The notes under the pieces were generated by a model. It was not told the DNA's origin. It saw only the letters and a program-made list of their open reading frames with translations, and ran no database searches. From Flavobacterium flevense (GTDB lineage Bacteria; Bacteroidota; Bacteroidia; Flavobacteriales; Flavobacteriaceae), in the NCBI RefSeq assembly GCF_900142775.1, contig NZ_FRCC01000016.1, positions 1-59,945 of the forward strand: 59,945 nt of DNA. Reading direction: 5' to 3'. Positions within the stretch are counted from its first letter, which is position 1. Every line of letters starts with the position of its first letter. A program made the translations under genes and the position numbers. Of the stretch, positions 20,701 through 27,592 are shown piece after piece.

Positions 20701-21498
20701 ACTTTTACCTTTAAAAACAGTCAACGTGCTTTTGTTAGAGAAACCTCAGGAAATTCTATTTTCATGAAAGTTGCCAACGATAAAAATTCTTTTGCTGCTA
20801 GAGAAACATTGGATAAAAGAATGAAAATTCGATTAGGATTTGATTCTGCCATTGGTAACCACCGACAAATTCTGGTAGGAACTGACCCCAACACAACTAA
20901 CAAATTTGATTTGGGCTACGATGCTAAAATGATCGAAATTAAAGGCAACGACATCTACTGGGAATTAGAAAACCTACCGCTAATCATTCAGGGGATTCCT
21001 AATTTTGATACCGAACAAATTATTCCGTTTGGTGTAAAAATCACTGATGAAGGAAAAGCAACGATAAAAATTGATGCCTTAGAAAATGTCCCTAATAGTC
21101 TTGATATTTATATTTACGACAGTACAACAAAAAGCTATTATGATTTAAGAAAAGACAATTTTGAAATTTCACTTACTGCCGGAGAATACAACAATCGCTT
21201 CTCTTTGCAATTTGTAAACAAAACCAATAGTATCAACGAAACCAATGTTGAAAACGGTATTATTTGTTATTATACGAATGAAAATAAAATGTTGAATATC
21301 AAAAACTACTTGTACGATACAAACATCGAATCGGTTTCTTTGTTCAACATCAACAGACAAAAAATAGGCAGCTGGAAAATCACAACTGAAGAACAAAGCT
21401 TCCTTCAGATTCCAATAAATAATGTAAGTACTGCTGTTTATATTGTCTTAATTGAAACCAATAAAGGAGAATTCAGCCAAAAAATAATTATCAAATAA
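11758..21498 (+). CDS. Giant T9SS-secreted HYR-repeat/LamG surface adhesin (3246 aa)
   Basis: A signal peptide (residues 1-21, ending GSYAQ) is followed by a beta-rich N-terminal module, PKD/Ig-like modules (about 205-370) and eleven nearly identical 84-residue HYR-type beta-sandwich repeats (376-1299), each with two cysteines (NC/SC near the start and DNC in the middle). Diverged HYR modules run to about 1800. A MAM-like segment (about 1955-2190) precedes a LamG domain (about 2359-2528, with FDGSNDYVSF, RWYHVAVTFDG and GWVDEVKIWN). A beta-rich region shared with the 1637-aa protein and a T9SS type A sorting domain (about 3165-3246, ending SQKIIIK) close it. The probable role is a long surface stalk or adhesin with a LamG/MAM binding head. 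The repeat region is recombinogenic and may vary in length between strains. Confidence 0.88.
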   Translation: MKQKYLLLLFIVFNLIGSYAQVNGDFRSKSSGDWESVSSWETWSGGLWINATSYPGQINGTYAITINTGNTITVTTNLVTASMGDLTVNGVLNLLAGSNPKKVDLKTPLLYLSASGILNFSNQKTQLYLPNNGIIKIDAGGTISGACSNNTEMYIDNKLIAVCNGSGNSDILTFGEIVAGSGTLNANITTPVGFSSTLCNGTNIVLTGGYTGTPSGAVTYLWTVKDPANADVVIANNTSTSTSFTPTLSGLYSISFTVTDGTAFSNIETKTVTLQSVVSPGTIGNTQMICSGTAPDQLTSTMDGTGDGTISYEWQTNASGSFQTIGGATAATYSPPALTATTTYQRRTVATLNGVACYSDYTTPVTITVGDTTNPVLTAEANQNVTLDANCSVTIPNLVDGSSATDNCIGTTITQSPVAGTTQAAVHNGTINVTVTAIDAAGNTDSEIIVITAKDLAAPVLTAEAAQNVTLDANCSVTIPNLVDGSSATDNCIGTTITQSPAAGTTQAAIHNGTMNITVTATDAAGNTDSEIIVITAKDLTAPVLTAEANQNVTLDANCSVTIPNLVDGSSATDNCIGTTITQSPVAGTTQAAVHNGTINVTVTATDAAGNTDSEIIVITAKDLAAPVLTAEAAQNVPLNASCSVTIPNLVDGSSATDNCLGTTITQSPAAGTTQAAVQNGTINITVTATDAAGNTDSEIIVITAKDLAAPVLTPEANQNVTLNASCSVTIPNLVDGSSATDNCLGTTITQSPAAGTTQAAVHNGTINITVTATDAAGNTDAEIIVITAKDLAAPVLTPEANQNVTLNANCLVTIPNLVDGSSATDNCTGTTITQNPAAGTTQAAVHNGTINITVTATDAAGNTDAEIIVITAKDLTAPVLTAEAAQNVTLNASCSVTIPNLVDGSSASDNCIGTTITQSPAAGTTQAAVHNGTMNITVTATDAAGNTDSEIIVITAKDLAAPVLTPEANQNVTLNANCLVTIPNLVDGSSATDNCTGTTITQNPAAGTTQAAVHNGTINITVTATDAAGNTDSEIVVITAKDLTAPVLTAEAAQNVTLNASCLVTIPNLVDGSSATDNCTGTTITQSPAAGTTQAAVHNGTINVTVTATDAAGNTDSEIIVITAKDLAAPVLTAEANQNVTLNASCSVTIPNLVDGSSATDNCTGTTITQNPAAGTTQAAVHNGTINITVTATDAAGNTDSEIVVITAKDLTAPVLTAEANQDVTLNASCLVTIPNLVDGSSATDNCIGTTISQSPAAGTTQAAVHNGTINITVTATDAAGNTDSEIIVITAKDLAAPVLTVGGNQTANTNAGLCTASVAVTNVTFSDNCSGANLSYSLSGVTTKTTTAGQVGTYIFNRGVTTILYTVTDAAGNSTTGSQTITVTDNIKPTITAPPAINTTTNTACTATGIVLGTPVTADNCAVATVTNNHPSTTYPLGNTTVIWTVTDTSGNTATANQIVTVTDTIPPSITCPGNISANTSANGTGDCYTTVNIGTPATNDNCGIASVIARVSGTVIDTATYQFPIGNTTVNWTVTDNAGLTAFCNQTISVVDNENPSISCPGDQNVNYNANCAFSLQDYTSLATASDNCDTNLTITQTPAPGTLITAATTVVTLTATDDANRTNSCTFKVSAIDNIAPTAVCKNYTAILSSNGTVTISGLNLDNGSSDNCGIASITVTPNSFNCSNVGDNPVIFTVYDNGGNSASCNAIVTVADNTAPTVICKNYVVVVNAITRIATIKASDVDNGSNDACGIASLTVFPATFAESPNVYTTTTTLTAVDTNGNSNSCTATITVEPPKNQFTYLTGVIVNPVPDNPQPASALVEVTACPGGITVPKDIQFTLQAIGTYNLQASDVINWEYSNDNGETWIVIPNTAGLLTYTLIGLTSDTFVRLRIYDNTSGTPQIKTSAEAYARFLPPDEPPIIVSHTALDICLGDSVTVNAESFYDQPEGQFGKGGKFNYAQPDGWRVDGLDGFFPASGNTNSQPTWKETNSNSNPNTTFSGINYDTSDNTKFAIAHAAQANRTTTLETPVFSTIGMTSSEAILTFYTAYYFCNGGSGKIELSFDAGNTYTVTLNTMQNDVLTAGNTTGVHTYKGSNCTKQYPVADAFRYTSLNLGPYAGLAGLRVKFTFNSGPSGGSCNNVIFPKHASNNCPTNQSFNVGSGWAIDDVGFTFGTVDDELEWTDEDGNVIAKGTTATVTPVTPGIREYGVTTLVNGCRTDNDAGTNYVNINTSLAYAGEDYTPLASNCGENTIQLNAYDNTKSAVTNYTKGAWKTNLYVVPDTASGDTDYPGTGITGTWSIMSASSSSCGNSAVFSSATDPDAVFTADPGSYTLRWTLSNGCFDEKNITIIDCKSVDFDGSNDYVSFKDNYNLNSNFSIETWVKPNSINGIRTVFSRKNAGDNTKGYDLSIVNGQVQFNWYTASGANTITTGSYGIATDRWYHVAVTFDGSTYKLYIDGLEIATKSGAAPLQTSANVEALLGAMDQLSTNIPVNYFHGWVDEVKIWNKALAVEQIRQMMNQEIDALGTDVGGVVIPLRISGSDNDNNGVEDSPLLWADLSGYYRMTTNCGNLDAFKGVSGRLHNINTSEQQTAPIPYTSRVSNQTWNTDNTWTNFDVWNYPNSTGINNQPINWNIVKINHKVTSNTQDLTLLGLIVMSNELIITNSGTQDENNIGHGLWITHYLKLDGKIDLIGESQLVQKRYTASQFSESIFEENSTGFIEIDQQGKKNSFNYNYWSSPVSNRGAANNSSYSMSNILRDGTDTANPKTITFGDGAYFADGPLSSPIKISNRWIWTYNSLRPESNTHWENYYQWQYKANTGLIAAGDGITMKGTGGTAPINTTQNYVFTGKPNSGTINKFMALTQTYLIGNPYPSALDADEFIKDNLKDCSGCRGTINSFNGALYLWDHFGLSNNHILAQYEGGYAVYTLTGGVAAIANDPLNVNNGATGSKIPQRYMPVGQAFLIDAALNSTVQGGTFTFKNSQRAFVRETSGNSIFMKVANDKNSFAARETLDKRMKIRLGFDSAIGNHRQILVGTDPNTTNKFDLGYDAKMIEIKGNDIYWELENLPLIIQGIPNFDTEQIIPFGVKITDEGKATIKIDALENVPNSLDIYIYDSTTKSYYDLRKDNFEISLTAGEYNNRFSLQFVNKTNSINETNVENGIICYYTNENKMLNIKNYLYDTNIESVSLFNINRQKIGSWKITTEEQSFLQIPINNVSTAVYIVLIETNKGEFSQKIIIK
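12883..15654 (+). repeat. Eleven tandem 252-bp coding repeats
   Basis: Each unit starts at GTTTTAACTSCCGAAGC (12883, 13135, 13387, 13639, 13891, 14143, 14395, 14647, 14899, 15151, 15403) with exactly 252-bp spacing. A diverged twelfth follows at 15655. Units 6, 8 and 10 share long identical stretches, so a 504-bp higher-order period is superimposed, which points to recent unequal crossing-over or gene conversion. Confidence 0.97.
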
Positions 21499-21525
21499 GT
21501 CCAAAACCAAACCCTGGAAACCGGA

Positions 21526-21568
21526 AACACTTTCATGAAACTTTTTCATGGAAGTGTTTTTATTTTTT
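21526..21568. terminator. Bidirectional terminator between convergent genes
   Basis: Twelve-bp arms (21526-21537 with 21547-21558, one mismatch) with a 9-nt loop and T-rich flank. It separates the giant adhesin gene from the convergent DUF4442 gene. Confidence 0.8.
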
Positions 21569-22015
21569 CAATTTAATGGTCCATTCAAAATCCATTTCAG
21601 AAACGGCTTCTCCTTTTTCATTTGTTCCAATGGATTTTAACCAAAAAGTTTGTCCTTCTCCTGTACTTATCGTTTGGCTGATTGCATTTTCAATTTCATT
21701 GTTATTTTGACATGTAAAAGTAATTCTGCCTGTTGCTTTTTTAGAAAAACTGCTTTTATTAGCAGCCACCAGCATGGCAATATTTTGCTTACTATTTTGA
21801 ATATGCAGCATTACTAAGGCTCCGGTAGATAATTCGGCAGCCATTGCCTGAACAGCAAAATACATCGACTTAAACGGATTCTGGTTTATCCATCGGTGCT
21901 TTACTGATACGACACATTTGTTATATACAATTTCTTTCACCCGCACTCCGCAAATAAATGCTGAGGGTAATTTGAATAATAAAAAACGATTAAAATTGGC
22001 CGCTGTGAGTTTCAT
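21560..22015 (-). CDS. DUF4442 (hotdog-fold) protein
   Basis: 151 aa from the ATG at 22015 (MKLTAANFNRFLL). An upstream in-frame extension to 22051 is less likely because MKLTAANFNRFLLFKLPSAF is the usual start of the family. The mid-segment N.FKSMYFAVQAMAAELSTG is typical of DUF4442, a hotdog-fold family related to PaaI/YiiD thioesterases. It may act on acyl thioesters, but no substrate can be inferred. Convergent with the giant adhesin gene and divergent from the DUF4870 gene. Confidence 0.75.
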   Translation of the reverse strand: MKLTAANFNRFLLFKLPSAFICGVRVKEIVYNKCVVSVKHRWINQNPFKSMYFAVQAMAAELSTGALVMLHIQNSKQNIAMLVAANKSSFSKKATGRITFTCQNNNEIENAISQTISTGEGQTFWLKSIGTNEKGEAVSEMDFEWTIKLKK

Positions 22016-22119
22016 TGTCTTTGATTTTGAACCAATATACAAAATAATCACAAGCTTTAAAAAGTTAAAATAATGTTAATTTTAAGTACTTTGCAATACA
22101 TAATACCTTCTTAAAGATA

Positions 22120-22127
22120 TATATTTG
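22120..22127 (+). promoter_or_regulatory. -7 box (TATATTTG) of the DUF4870-PspC cluster
   Basis: Exact TAnnTTTG match 28 bases before the ATG at 22155. A possible upstream in-frame start at 22125 lies inside this box, which supports choosing 22155. No -33 TTG at normal spacing is seen. Confidence 0.55.
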
Positions 22128-22154
22128 TATAAGAAATTACTAAAACCTATAAAA

Positions 22155-22610
22155 ATGGAAACCAACAGTAACAAAACCACTGCAGCAATAACTCATTTGA
22201 GCGCTTTAACGCAATACTTTATCCCTTTTGGAAATTTTATTTTTCCAATTATAATTTGGAGCAGCAAAAAAGAGCAATCTGAATTTATTGATTATCACGG
22301 CAAACAAGTGCTTAATTTTCAATTGAGTATTTTTATTTACTCCTTAATTCTGGGAATTATTGCCATACCGGTATTGCTTTTTACCATTTTCAACGGAGTT
22401 TCATTAGAGGCTCTGATTAATGACAATGATTTTATATGGTCTCAACTGGATCTGGGTAATTTAATAGGCGAAATAACTTTTGGAATCCTACTCCTGATTG
22501 CTTTTTTTCTATTAAAAGTATTTGAATTTTTCTTAATAATCATTGCTGCTATAAATGCTTCAAACGGAGAAAGATACAAATACCCCATTACAATAAATTT
22601 CATCAAATAA
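22155..22610 (+). CDS. DUF4870 membrane protein
   Basis: 151 aa from METNSNKTTAAITHLSAL. Three hydrophobic segments are separated by the HGKQVLNFQLS motif typical of DUF4870 (Tic20-like) proteins. These are small inner-membrane proteins of unknown function, often encoded beside PspC/PadR stress genes as here. First gene of a same-strand cluster followed by padR (63-bp gap). Confidence 0.8.
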   Translation: METNSNKTTAAITHLSALTQYFIPFGNFIFPIIIWSSKKEQSEFIDYHGKQVLNFQLSIFIYSLILGIIAIPVLLFTIFNGVSLEALINDNDFIWSQLDLGNLIGEITFGILLLIAFFLLKVFEFFLIIIAAINASNGERYKYPITINFIK

Positions 22611-22672
22611 GGCGCTCATGAAATCATTTTATATCAAAAAAACAATCAAATTCAATAACAAAATAAAATCAT

Positions 22673-23011
22673 ATGAACATTGAAAACACAAAAGCCCAGA
22701 TGCGAAAAGGTGTTCTCGAGTTTTGCATCTTATCTGTCTTAAAACAGCAGGATGCCTATACATCCGAAATATTGGAAACCTTAAAAAACGCAAAACTGTT
22801 AGTCGTAGAAGGAACTATTTATCCCTTATTAACACGACTAAAAAATGACGGATTGTTAAATTACCGATGGGAAGAATCCACTTCAGGACCACCCAGAAAG
22901 TACTATGGTCTCACTGAAACAGGACAGACTTTTCTGGACGAACTTAATGGAACCTGGACCGAATTATCCAATGCCGTAAACCTAATCACAAATCAAAAAA
23001 CGGAGTCATGA
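22673..23011 (+). CDS. PadR-family transcriptional regulator
   Basis: 112 aa. A winged helix-turn-helix of the PadR type spans residues 10-85 (RKGVLEFCILSVLKQQDAY, VVEGTIYPLLTRLKNDGLL and the wing GPPRKYYGLTETG), followed by a short C-terminal dimerisation helix. Its TGA overlaps the ATG of the PspC gene in an ATGA junction, so the two are translationally coupled. It probably represses its own operon in response to membrane stress. Such PadR-PspC pairs are common in Bacteroidota. Confidence 0.92.
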   Translation: MNIENTKAQMRKGVLEFCILSVLKQQDAYTSEILETLKNAKLLVVEGTIYPLLTRLKNDGLLNYRWEESTSGPPRKYYGLTETGQTFLDELNGTWTELSNAVNLITNQKTES

Positions 23012-24705
23012 ATAAAACTGTAAACATCAACTTAGGCGGAATGTTCTTCCATATTGACGAAGATGCATACCAAAAACTATCTCGCTATTTTGACGCAATT
23101 AAGCGCTCACTTTCAAATTCATCCGGAAAAGATGAAGTAATCAAAGATATTGAAATGAGAATAGCGGAGTTACTGAATGAAAAACTAAAAAATGATAAGC
23201 AGGTAGTTATTTTAAATGATATTGATGCCATTATTGCTGTGATGGGACAACCCGAAGATTATATCATTGAAGACGAACCACAATCATTTGAAAACACACC
23301 ATACAACACTGCAATTAAGTCTAAAAAACTGTACCGCGATAGCGAAAAAGGAATGATTGGTGGTGTTGCTTCCGGATTGAGTTATTATTTTGGGATTGAT
23401 GCAGTCTGGATTCGAATTATATTAGTGCTCTTTATCTTTGCCGGTTTTGGAACAGGAATTATCGCCTATATTATTTTGTGGATTGTAACTCCCGAAGCAA
23501 AAACTACATCCGAAAAACTGGAAATGACCGGAGAGGCTGTCAATATTTCGAATATCGAAAAAAAAGTGAGGCAGGAATTTGAAAACGTTTCAGAAAAAAT
23601 AAAAAATGCCGATTATGATAAATATGGAAATCAGATCAAAACAGGTGCTAACAGAGTGGGAAACTCATTAGGAAATCTTATCATTGGTTTTTTTAAAATA
23701 ATCGCTAAGTTTCTGGGGCTTTTCTTAATCATTGCAGGGCTTAGTACGCTGGCATTTTTACTGATTGGTGTTTTTACTTTAGGAACAAATTCTTTTATTG
23801 AACTGCCGTGGCAGGGATTTGTTGAATCAGGTAATTTTACCGATTATCCTATTTGGGTCTTTGGATTACTGATGTTTTTTGCAGCAGGTATTCCGTTCTT
23901 TTTCCTTACTTTGTTAGGATTTAAACTATTGGCTCCTAATACAAAATCGATTGGTTCTATTGCTAAATATACCTTGCTGGCTCTTTGGATTATCGCTATT
24001 TCCTTAGTAATTGCTCTTGGTATCAAGCAAGCCTCAGCCTTTGCAATGGATGGTCGTGTTGTTAAAAAAGAAACACTTACTCTGGCTGTAAAAGATACTT
24101 TGCTTGTTAAATTTAAACACAATGATTTTTTTGCCAAAGACATTTATGATCGTTCTGAATTTAAAATCACGACTGATTCAACTAATAATGATATCATCTA
24201 TTCGAATGAAGTGCGTTTTCGAATAAAAAAATCAAACGAGAATTATTCTTATATTCAAATCGAAAAAGAAGCCAAAGGAAAGTCTTTTTCCGAAGCCAGA
24301 AAAAATGCGGATCAAATTCGTTACGAATATAAAATAATTGGAAACCAACTTGTATTTGACAATTACTTACTGACCGATTTAAAGAATAAATTTAGAAATC
24401 AGGAAGTTGAAATTACCTTATTTCTAACTGAAGGAACTGTTTTTAAAGTGGATTCTTCCGCTAATGATTACGATCGATCAGATGATGATTTCTTTGATTT
24501 AGATCACGACATGAACGAAGCTCTATATAAAGTGAATGCTTTTGAAGTATCCTGTTTAAATTGTACTGATAGCAACTTGGAAAACGACAACGAATCTGCT
24601 TCAGTAACTGTTAATGAAGATGGAATTACAGTAAAAAAAGATAGTGTAAATGGGGTTTCTAAACTAAAGGTAGATAAAAACGGTATCATTATTAAAACCT
24701 ATTGA
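23008..24705 (+). CDS. PspC-domain membrane protein with C-terminal GIN-like region
   Basis: 565 aa. Residues 1-90 are a cytoplasmic helical region (EDAYQKLSRYFDAIK...EMRIAELLNEKL). The PspC domain lies at about 106-165 (KLYRDSEKGMIGGVASGLSYYFGI and a hydrophobic helix). Three more membrane segments follow at about 225-250, 285-305 and 322-345. The extracytoplasmic C-terminal part is beta-rich, with a cysteine pair (VSCLNCTD). PspC proteins sense or buffer inner-membrane stress. The start overlaps padR by 4 bases and the stop lies 2 bases before the next ATG, a tight operon. Confidence 0.88.
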   Translation: MNKTVNINLGGMFFHIDEDAYQKLSRYFDAIKRSLSNSSGKDEVIKDIEMRIAELLNEKLKNDKQVVILNDIDAIIAVMGQPEDYIIEDEPQSFENTPYNTAIKSKKLYRDSEKGMIGGVASGLSYYFGIDAVWIRIILVLFIFAGFGTGIIAYIILWIVTPEAKTTSEKLEMTGEAVNISNIEKKVRQEFENVSEKIKNADYDKYGNQIKTGANRVGNSLGNLIIGFFKIIAKFLGLFLIIAGLSTLAFLLIGVFTLGTNSFIELPWQGFVESGNFTDYPIWVFGLLMFFAAGIPFFFLTLLGFKLLAPNTKSIGSIAKYTLLALWIIAISLVIALGIKQASAFAMDGRVVKKETLTLAVKDTLLVKFKHNDFFAKDIYDRSEFKITTDSTNNDIIYSNEVRFRIKKSNENYSYIQIEKEAKGKSFSEARKNADQIRYEYKIIGNQLVFDNYLLTDLKNKFRNQEVEITLFLTEGTVFKVDSSANDYDRSDDDFFDLDHDMNEALYKVNAFEVSCLNCTDSNLENDNESASVTVNEDGITVKKDSVNGVSKLKVDKNGIIIKTY

Positions 24706-24707
24706 TT

Positions 24708-25496
24708 ATGCTAAAAACCAAATTTCATCCCTGTCTTTTGCTCTCATTTGTGATCCTATTATGTACTACTTCCTGTATCAACTATGATAGCAATGAAACC
24801 ATAAAAACCGTAAGATCATCAGGAAATATAACTCATGAAACCCGACATTTTAACGAAGATTTTAATAAAATCAATGTAAGCAGCGGAATTAATGTAATTA
24901 TTGAACAGTCAGATAATATTGAAGTTACTGTGATTACTGATGAAAATTTTCAGAAAAAAATAAAGACAAAAGTAGAAAACGGGACTTTGTATGTATCCAA
25001 TACTACTAATACCACTACGTTCACCATTTTTGGCTACAAGCGTACTAAAATCTACGATGCAGCTACTAAAAAAGTGATTGTAAAACTACCCGTTATCAAC
25101 AAACTGGAATCCAATTCGGCTTCAAAAATAGAAAATAAAGGGATTTTAAGAGGAAACCATATTACTTTAAATTCCTCCAGTGCAGGGGAAATAAAACTGA
25201 ACTTAGAGTTTGAAAAAATTGAGTCCGAATCCAGCAGTGCCAGTAAAATTGATCTTAAAGGAATGGCTCTGGATTTACAGGCAAATACATCAAGTGCCGG
25301 CAGGATTGATGCCGAAGATTTACTTGTAAACAATGTTATCGCAGAAGCATCTTCCGGCTCAAAAATAAGTGTACATCCTATCGTGAGCCTAAAAGCAGAT
25401 GCCAGCAGCGGAAGTAAAATTGAATATGATATCGCCCCTAAACAGATTGAAAAAACAAGCAGTTCCGGTGGAGAAATCAGCTTTGAAAGCAAATAA
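24708..25496 (+). CDS. GIN-domain (DUF2807) exported protein, possible lipoprotein
   Basis: 262 aa from the ATG at 24708; a TTG two codons upstream would overlap the previous gene and is less likely. The N-terminal signal ends in TTSC (Cys 23), possibly a lipidation site. The rest is a repetitive right-handed beta structure with SS(S/A)(S/G)KI motifs repeated every ~20 residues (SNSASKIE, SSSAGEI, ESSSASKI, TSSAGRI, ASSGSKI). This is typical of the head-GIN/DUF2807 fold. Fourth gene of the DUF4870-PadR-PspC cluster; envelope role unknown. Confidence 0.85.
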   Translation: MLKTKFHPCLLLSFVILLCTTSCINYDSNETIKTVRSSGNITHETRHFNEDFNKINVSSGINVIIEQSDNIEVTVITDENFQKKIKTKVENGTLYVSNTTNTTTFTIFGYKRTKIYDAATKKVIVKLPVINKLESNSASKIENKGILRGNHITLNSSSAGEIKLNLEFEKIESESSSASKIDLKGMALDLQANTSSAGRIDAEDLLVNNVIAEASSGSKISVHPIVSLKADASSGSKIEYDIAPKQIEKTSSSGGEISFESK

Positions 25497-25510
25497 TCAG
25501 ATTAAAACAG

Positions 25511-25542
25511 AAATCGTCTCCTAATAAAGAGGCGATTTTTTT
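25511..25542 (+). terminator. Rho-independent terminator
   Basis: AAATCGTCTC (25511-25520) pairs with GAGGCGATTT (25529-25538) through one G-U pair and runs into T residues. The T run meets the -7 box of the next gene. Confidence 0.75.
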
Positions 25543-25549
25543 ATATTTG
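25542..25549 (+). promoter_or_regulatory. -7 box (TATATTTG)
   Basis: Exact TAnnTTTG match, 21 bases before the ATG at 25571 and immediately after the preceding terminator. The second GIN gene may thus be transcribed separately. Confidence 0.55.
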
Positions 25550-25570
25550 TATATAAACATCTTATCAAAC

Positions 25571-26398
25571 ATGAAAAAAATCAGCATTGTCCTTTTAGTA
25601 TTTTTATCGACAACCATTCTTTTTGGACAAAAGAAAGATAAAATAAGTGGCTCTAAAACAGTAGTCAAAAAACATAAAAACATAGGTAATTTTAGCAGTA
25701 TTGAAGTCGAAGACAACTTAGAGGTCTCCTTGGAAAGAGGCGAATTTGCCGGAGTCGAAATTGAAGCCGATAACAATTTAATGGAAGTTATCGCTATTGA
25801 GGTTACCGATAATGTTTTACGCCTTTCTACATCTAAAAGAATTATAAAAAGTAAATCATTAAAAGTAAAAGTTACTTATACCGCCCAATTTAATTCGGTT
25901 ATTGCTAAAAACGAAGCTGTTGTAAGTGCCATTCAGGAAATTATAACAGATAATTTCACCATCAAAACCTTTGATGATTCGAAAGTATTAATGAATGCCA
26001 GTACGAAAGCTTTTGCTTTACAGGGAGATGGTGATTCGGAAATTGAGCTGAATTTAAAAAGCGAAACATCAAAAATTGAACTGTCTAAAGATGCTGAATT
26101 AAAATCTTTACTAAAAACAGATAATTTAGCGCTGGATTTGTATCAGGACACAAAAGCGGAGATTGAAGGTGAAGCCAATACCGCTGTTATTCGCTTAGCT
26201 AACGATTGTGAATTAGAGGCTTCTAAATTAGAGACAGGAAAAATTGAACTGATTACAGAAGGAAAAAGCAAAGCTATCGTAAATGCTAAAAAAGATATTG
26301 TTATCAGTGCCAGCGAAGACACAGAGACAGAACTTTACGGAGAAGCAAAAATTGAAATGAACAAGTTTACGGATAAAGCAAAACTTTCTAAAAAATAA
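25571..26398 (+). CDS. Exported GIN-domain (DUF2807) protein
   Basis: 275 aa from MKKISIVLLVFLSTTILFGQ, a clear signal peptide; an upstream in-frame Met at 25547 would lie in the promoter. The mature part is a DUF2807 beta-helix-like domain starting with the family signature (FSSIEVEDNLEVSLERGE) and continuing in short strand repeats to the end. Partner of the upstream GIN protein but with its own promoter box and a following bidirectional terminator. Function unknown; family members are cell-envelope proteins. Confidence 0.82.
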   Translation: MKKISIVLLVFLSTTILFGQKKDKISGSKTVVKKHKNIGNFSSIEVEDNLEVSLERGEFAGVEIEADNNLMEVIAIEVTDNVLRLSTSKRIIKSKSLKVKVTYTAQFNSVIAKNEAVVSAIQEIITDNFTIKTFDDSKVLMNASTKAFALQGDGDSEIELNLKSETSKIELSKDAELKSLLKTDNLALDLYQDTKAEIEGEANTAVIRLANDCELEASKLETGKIELITEGKSKAIVNAKKDIVISASEDTETELYGEAKIEMNKFTDKAKLSKK

Positions 26399-26417
26399 GC
26401 ATCCAAAAAACGCTATT

Positions 26418-26456
26418 AAAAAAGGCTGTTTTCAAACAATGAAAACAGCCTTTTTT
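26418..26456. terminator. Bidirectional terminator
   Basis: A 16-bp perfect stem (26418-26433 with 26441-26456), a 7-nt loop, and A/T runs on both sides, between the convergent GIN gene and trxB. Confidence 0.92.
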
Positions 26457-26476
26457 ATGTTTTAATTAAAACGAAA

Positions 26477-27424
26477 TTATTCTTTAGCAGCCAAATATCT
26501 TTCGGCATCAAGAGCAGCCATACAGCCTGTTCCCGCAGCAGTAATTGCCTGACGGTATACGTGATCAGCAGCATCTCCGGCTACAAAAACACCTTCAATA
26601 TTTGTTTTAGATGTTCCCGGTGTATTGATAATATAACCTGTTTCGTCCAGCGTTAAATACTCTTTAAAAATATCAGTATTCGGTTTATGACCAATAGCGA
26701 CAAAGAAACCAGTTGCAGGAATATCATACGTTTCATTAGTCGTTTTATTCAATACTTTGATTGCTTCAACCACCTGACCATCTCCTAAAACCTCAACAGT
26801 ATCATGATTTAATAAAATCTCGATATTCTCGGTTTTACGTACACGTTCTTCCATGATTTTAGAAGCTCTGAACTTTTCGCTTCTTACTAACATAGTTACT
26901 TTTTTACAAAGTTTAGATAAATAGTGTGCTTCTTCACAGGCAGAATCTCCTGCTCCAACAATTACAACTTCCTGATTTCTATAGAAAAAACCATCGCAGA
27001 CAGCACAAGCCGAAACTCCGCCACCCATTTGTAAATAATGTTGTTCAGAAGCTAATCCTAAATATTTAGCCGAAGCACCTGTTGAGATAATTACGGTTTC
27101 ACAATGTAATTCAATCGCATCATTAATCCATACTTTATGAATACCTCCTGAAAAATCAACTTTAGTAGCCCATCCGTCACGAATATCAGCTCCAAAACGT
27201 TCTGCTTGTTTTTGTAACTGTACCATCATTTCGGGACCGGTAACTCCATCAACATACCCAGGGAAATTTTCAACTTCATTAGTGGTAGTTAACTGACCTC
27301 CGGGCTGCATTCCCTGGTATAAAACCGGATTCATATTGGCTCTGGCCGCATAAATTGCCGCAGTATAACCTGCAGGCCCGGAACCTATAATAAGGCATTT
27401 TATTTTTTCGATTGTATCAGACAT
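26477..27424 (-). CDS. trxB: Thioredoxin-disulfide reductase
   Basis: 315 aa, normal family length. It has an FAD-binding GSGPAGYTAAIYAAR motif (14-28), the redox-active C140-A-V-C143 in GGGVSACAVCDGFF, an NADPH-binding GAGDSACEEA motif (157-166), and a C-terminal FAD motif G.FVAGD (about 276-283). It passes NADPH electrons to thioredoxin in the cytoplasm. The E. coli HRRxxxR NADPH-phosphate motif reads V-R-S-E-K-F-R (180-186) here, so one Arg is replaced by Ser; this looks like a lineage variant rather than a defect. Single gene with its own -7 box and a downstream bidirectional terminator. Confidence 0.95.
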   Translation of the reverse strand: MSDTIEKIKCLIIGSGPAGYTAAIYAARANMNPVLYQGMQPGGQLTTTNEVENFPGYVDGVTGPEMMVQLQKQAERFGADIRDGWATKVDFSGGIHKVWINDAIELHCETVIISTGASAKYLGLASEQHYLQMGGGVSACAVCDGFFYRNQEVVIVGAGDSACEEAHYLSKLCKKVTMLVRSEKFRASKIMEERVRKTENIEILLNHDTVEVLGDGQVVEAIKVLNKTTNETYDIPATGFFVAIGHKPNTDIFKEYLTLDETGYIINTPGTSKTNIEGVFVAGDAADHVYRQAITAAGTGCMAALDAERYLAAKE

Positions 27425-27454
27425 AATAAATTGAGTTTAATTTTAAAAACACCA

Positions 27455-27462
27455 CAAAAGTA
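27455..27462 (-). promoter_or_regulatory. -7 box of trxB
   Basis: Reads TACTTTTG on the minus strand, an exact TAnnTTTG match, 31 bases upstream of the trxB start codon. Confidence 0.55.
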
Positions 27463-27592
27463 AGTTTTTATTATTGGAAAATTAAACTTGAACAATCAGT
27501 TTTTATTATGTTGAAATAGACAGCTGTTTTCTTTAAAAAACGGATTTTTTTGAAGAAATGGAATTGGATTAAAAAAGAAAAATAGAAATTGG